Made by a program: the position numbers and the translations under genes | Assembly (NCBI RefSeq): GCF_005239225.2 | Contig: NC_133287.1 | Span: 10,769,493-10,833,492, forward strand | Reading direction: 5' to 3' | DNA: 64,000 nt | From: Populus alba | Lineage: Eukaryota > Streptophyta > Magnoliopsida > Malpighiales > Salicaceae | In this document: positions 62,680 to 64,000 of the stretch, in pieces | How the letters are laid out: the number at the start of each line of letters is the position of its first letter | How positions within the stretch are numbered: position 1 is the first letter of the stretch | The notes under the pieces: model-generated | The model's database searches: none | What the model saw: the letters and a program-made list of their open reading frames with translations, nothing else | What the model was told of the DNA's origin: nothing

Positions 62680-63120
62680 CTTTTCAAGATTGCAAGAACA
62701 CCATCTAAGTGTATATGCATTTTTAAATAAGATATTTAAACCAAAGTAAAAGAGCTCAATTATCTCTCAATAAAGTGAATATATGCCCTGGATTTTGGAG
62801 GAAACACTAGGCATAAAAAGAGAAGATAAAAAATAAAAAAGAAGCAAGGAAGAGTGTGTAAAAATAATTAAATAAATAAAACTTGTAGGAAACGCTTCCT
62901 TCACTACCATTTTTATAGTGAATTTAAAAGCTAAAATGTTAGAAAATTAATACTAGTAATACAAATAATTTATTCCCACCATTATCAATATTTGATTAGC
63001 CACTATAAATCAAGAGTTAAACTTGAACAATAGCTGGTATAATGTCCTAAAATATTATTTTACAATAAACCTACACCTATGCCTAGCCTAAAGCCCGAAT
63101 GAGGCGAATGCATGTTTGTA
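62680..63120 (+). repeat. First unit of an approximately 500-bp tandem duplication
   Basis: Contains AGTAAAAGAGCTCAATTATC, CCACCATTATCAATATTTGA, CCACTATAAATCAAGAGTTA and AAAATATTATTTTACAATAA, ending near AATGCATG at 63,107. Every block recurs in order at 63,190-63,625. Confidence 0.85.
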
Positions 63121-63189
63121 CGGGTATAAGTTCAAAGCTTATTTTACTTAACTTTAAAAGTTTAGGTGAACTAAGATGTCTGCAATATG

Positions 63190-63625
63190 TCTTCTAAGAT
63201 TTTAACAACACTAATTTAGTTTAGATATACTTCTAAATAAGGTATTTAAACTAAAGTAAAAGAACTTAATTATCTCTCAACAAGGTGAGCCAAAGCTCTA
63301 TATTTGGGAGAAAATATAAAGCATAACAAAGAAGAAAAACATTAAAAATAAGATGAGGAAGAGTGGGTAAAGAATTGAAAAATATCTTGTAGAAAACTCT
63401 TCTTTCACCCTAGTTTTTAAAATGAATTTTAAAAGTTAAAATGTTAAAGAATTAATTATAGTAATAACCATAATTAATTCTCACCATTATCAATGTTTAA
63501 TTAGTCACTATAAATCAAGAATTAAATCTGAACATAGTTGCTATAATGACTCAAAATATTATTTTACAATAAACATACACCTAGCTTGAAGACTGAGCTA
63601 GGCTAATGCATGTGTGTGGGGGTTT
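63190..63625 (+). repeat. Second unit of the approximately 500-bp tandem duplication
   Basis: Aligned blocks: AGTAAAAGAACTTAATTATC at 63,255 (510 bp after its partner) and AATGCATG at 63,605 (498 bp after its partner). Divergence by substitutions and small indels shows an old duplication. No coding content. Confidence 0.85.
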
Positions 63626-64000
63626 TCTAGAACTTATGAACTAATTTTCCACAATCAGGCATCTGTTTTTTTTTTTAATCTAAACTTAATGTACCATAAT
63701 CAGAAAGAAACCAAAAATAAGTATATTTTAAAACCTCAAATATGCAACTTCATCATAAAAGAAAATTTTAATGAGATTAAATAATACCAGTTAGAAGCAT
63801 TATAGTTATTGGTGAAAAATTATATTCAAAAAAGAAAAAACAAAACATAATTATGCTTTAGTTTTGAAACAATAATGTTTCCTCAACATATAAGAGATAG
63901 AAAGGAGCATGCACTTTTCACATTGGTGGTAAAAATTGCTAGAGGTTTAAGCTACATGATAGAGGCAGGTCTCCCCATTCCAATAAATTAATTGTTATAA

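Noticed and set aside
1..64000. tRNA, rRNA, CRISPR arrays, operons or bacterial-type regulatory sites
   Set aside because: None seen; spliced plant genes and plant transposons dominate the window.

Overview
This window is plant nuclear DNA. It is AT-rich, has spliced genes with GT-AG introns, and is mostly transposable-element debris. The repeat families look like those I know from Salicaceae (T-rich and GGGTTGACC-type tandem repeats, abundant CACTA copies), so Populus or a close relative is my best guess. That assignment rests on recollection, not on a search.

Only two host genes can be supported, both on the minus strand and both type II (MIKC) MADS-box transcription factor genes. A complete SEPALLATA1/2-like gene lies at 36,027-41,521 (8 coding exons, 738 nt, 245 aa, ending in the SEP II motif GFIPGWML). 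The first coding exon of an APETALA1/FRUITFULL (SQUA)-class gene lies at 80-264; its remaining exons are beyond the left edge. SEP upstream of SQUA in the same orientation matches the ancient angiosperm SEP-SQUA tandem, for example tomato RIN-MC and TM29-MBP20. Here about 35.8 kb separates the two genes, filled by transposons.

Region by region: 80-264 SQUA exon 1; 265-600 its leader and core promoter; 870-1,060 a MITE-like copy in the promoter; 2.9-15.8 kb two decayed CACTA transposons head to head, each with a TNP2-type transposase pseudogene and a second (Transposase_24-type) pseudogene; 17.47-19.33 kb a PIF/Harbinger-like element with TTA target duplications and two internal tandem arrays; 20.54-20.74 kb a MITE; 25.7-29 kb a likely Ty3/gypsy remnant; 32.8-33.6 kb a T-rich composite tandem repeat; 36.0-42.5 kb the SEP gene and its promoter, with a pair of G-boxes about 0.9 kb upstream of the ATG; 45.3-45.9 kb a satellite-like array of about 116 bp units; 47.0-49.4 kb a third CACTA remnant; 51.2-51.8 kb a GC-richer island of unknown role; 53.1-54.3 kb a Ty1/copia gag-protease remnant; 55.9-58.5 kb a truncated CACTA between direct repeats of about 270 bp; 58.8-61.25 kb a CACTA element with a GAA target duplication and a nested element; 62.7-63.6 kb a two-copy tandem duplication.

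Functionally, SEP proteins are the bridging partners of floral MADS tetramers and SQUA-class proteins specify meristem, sepal or fruit identity, so the two neighbours are likely co-acting partners. I see no convincing evidence of an undescribed coding system. The most interesting material is the transposon architecture around a conserved MADS gene pair.
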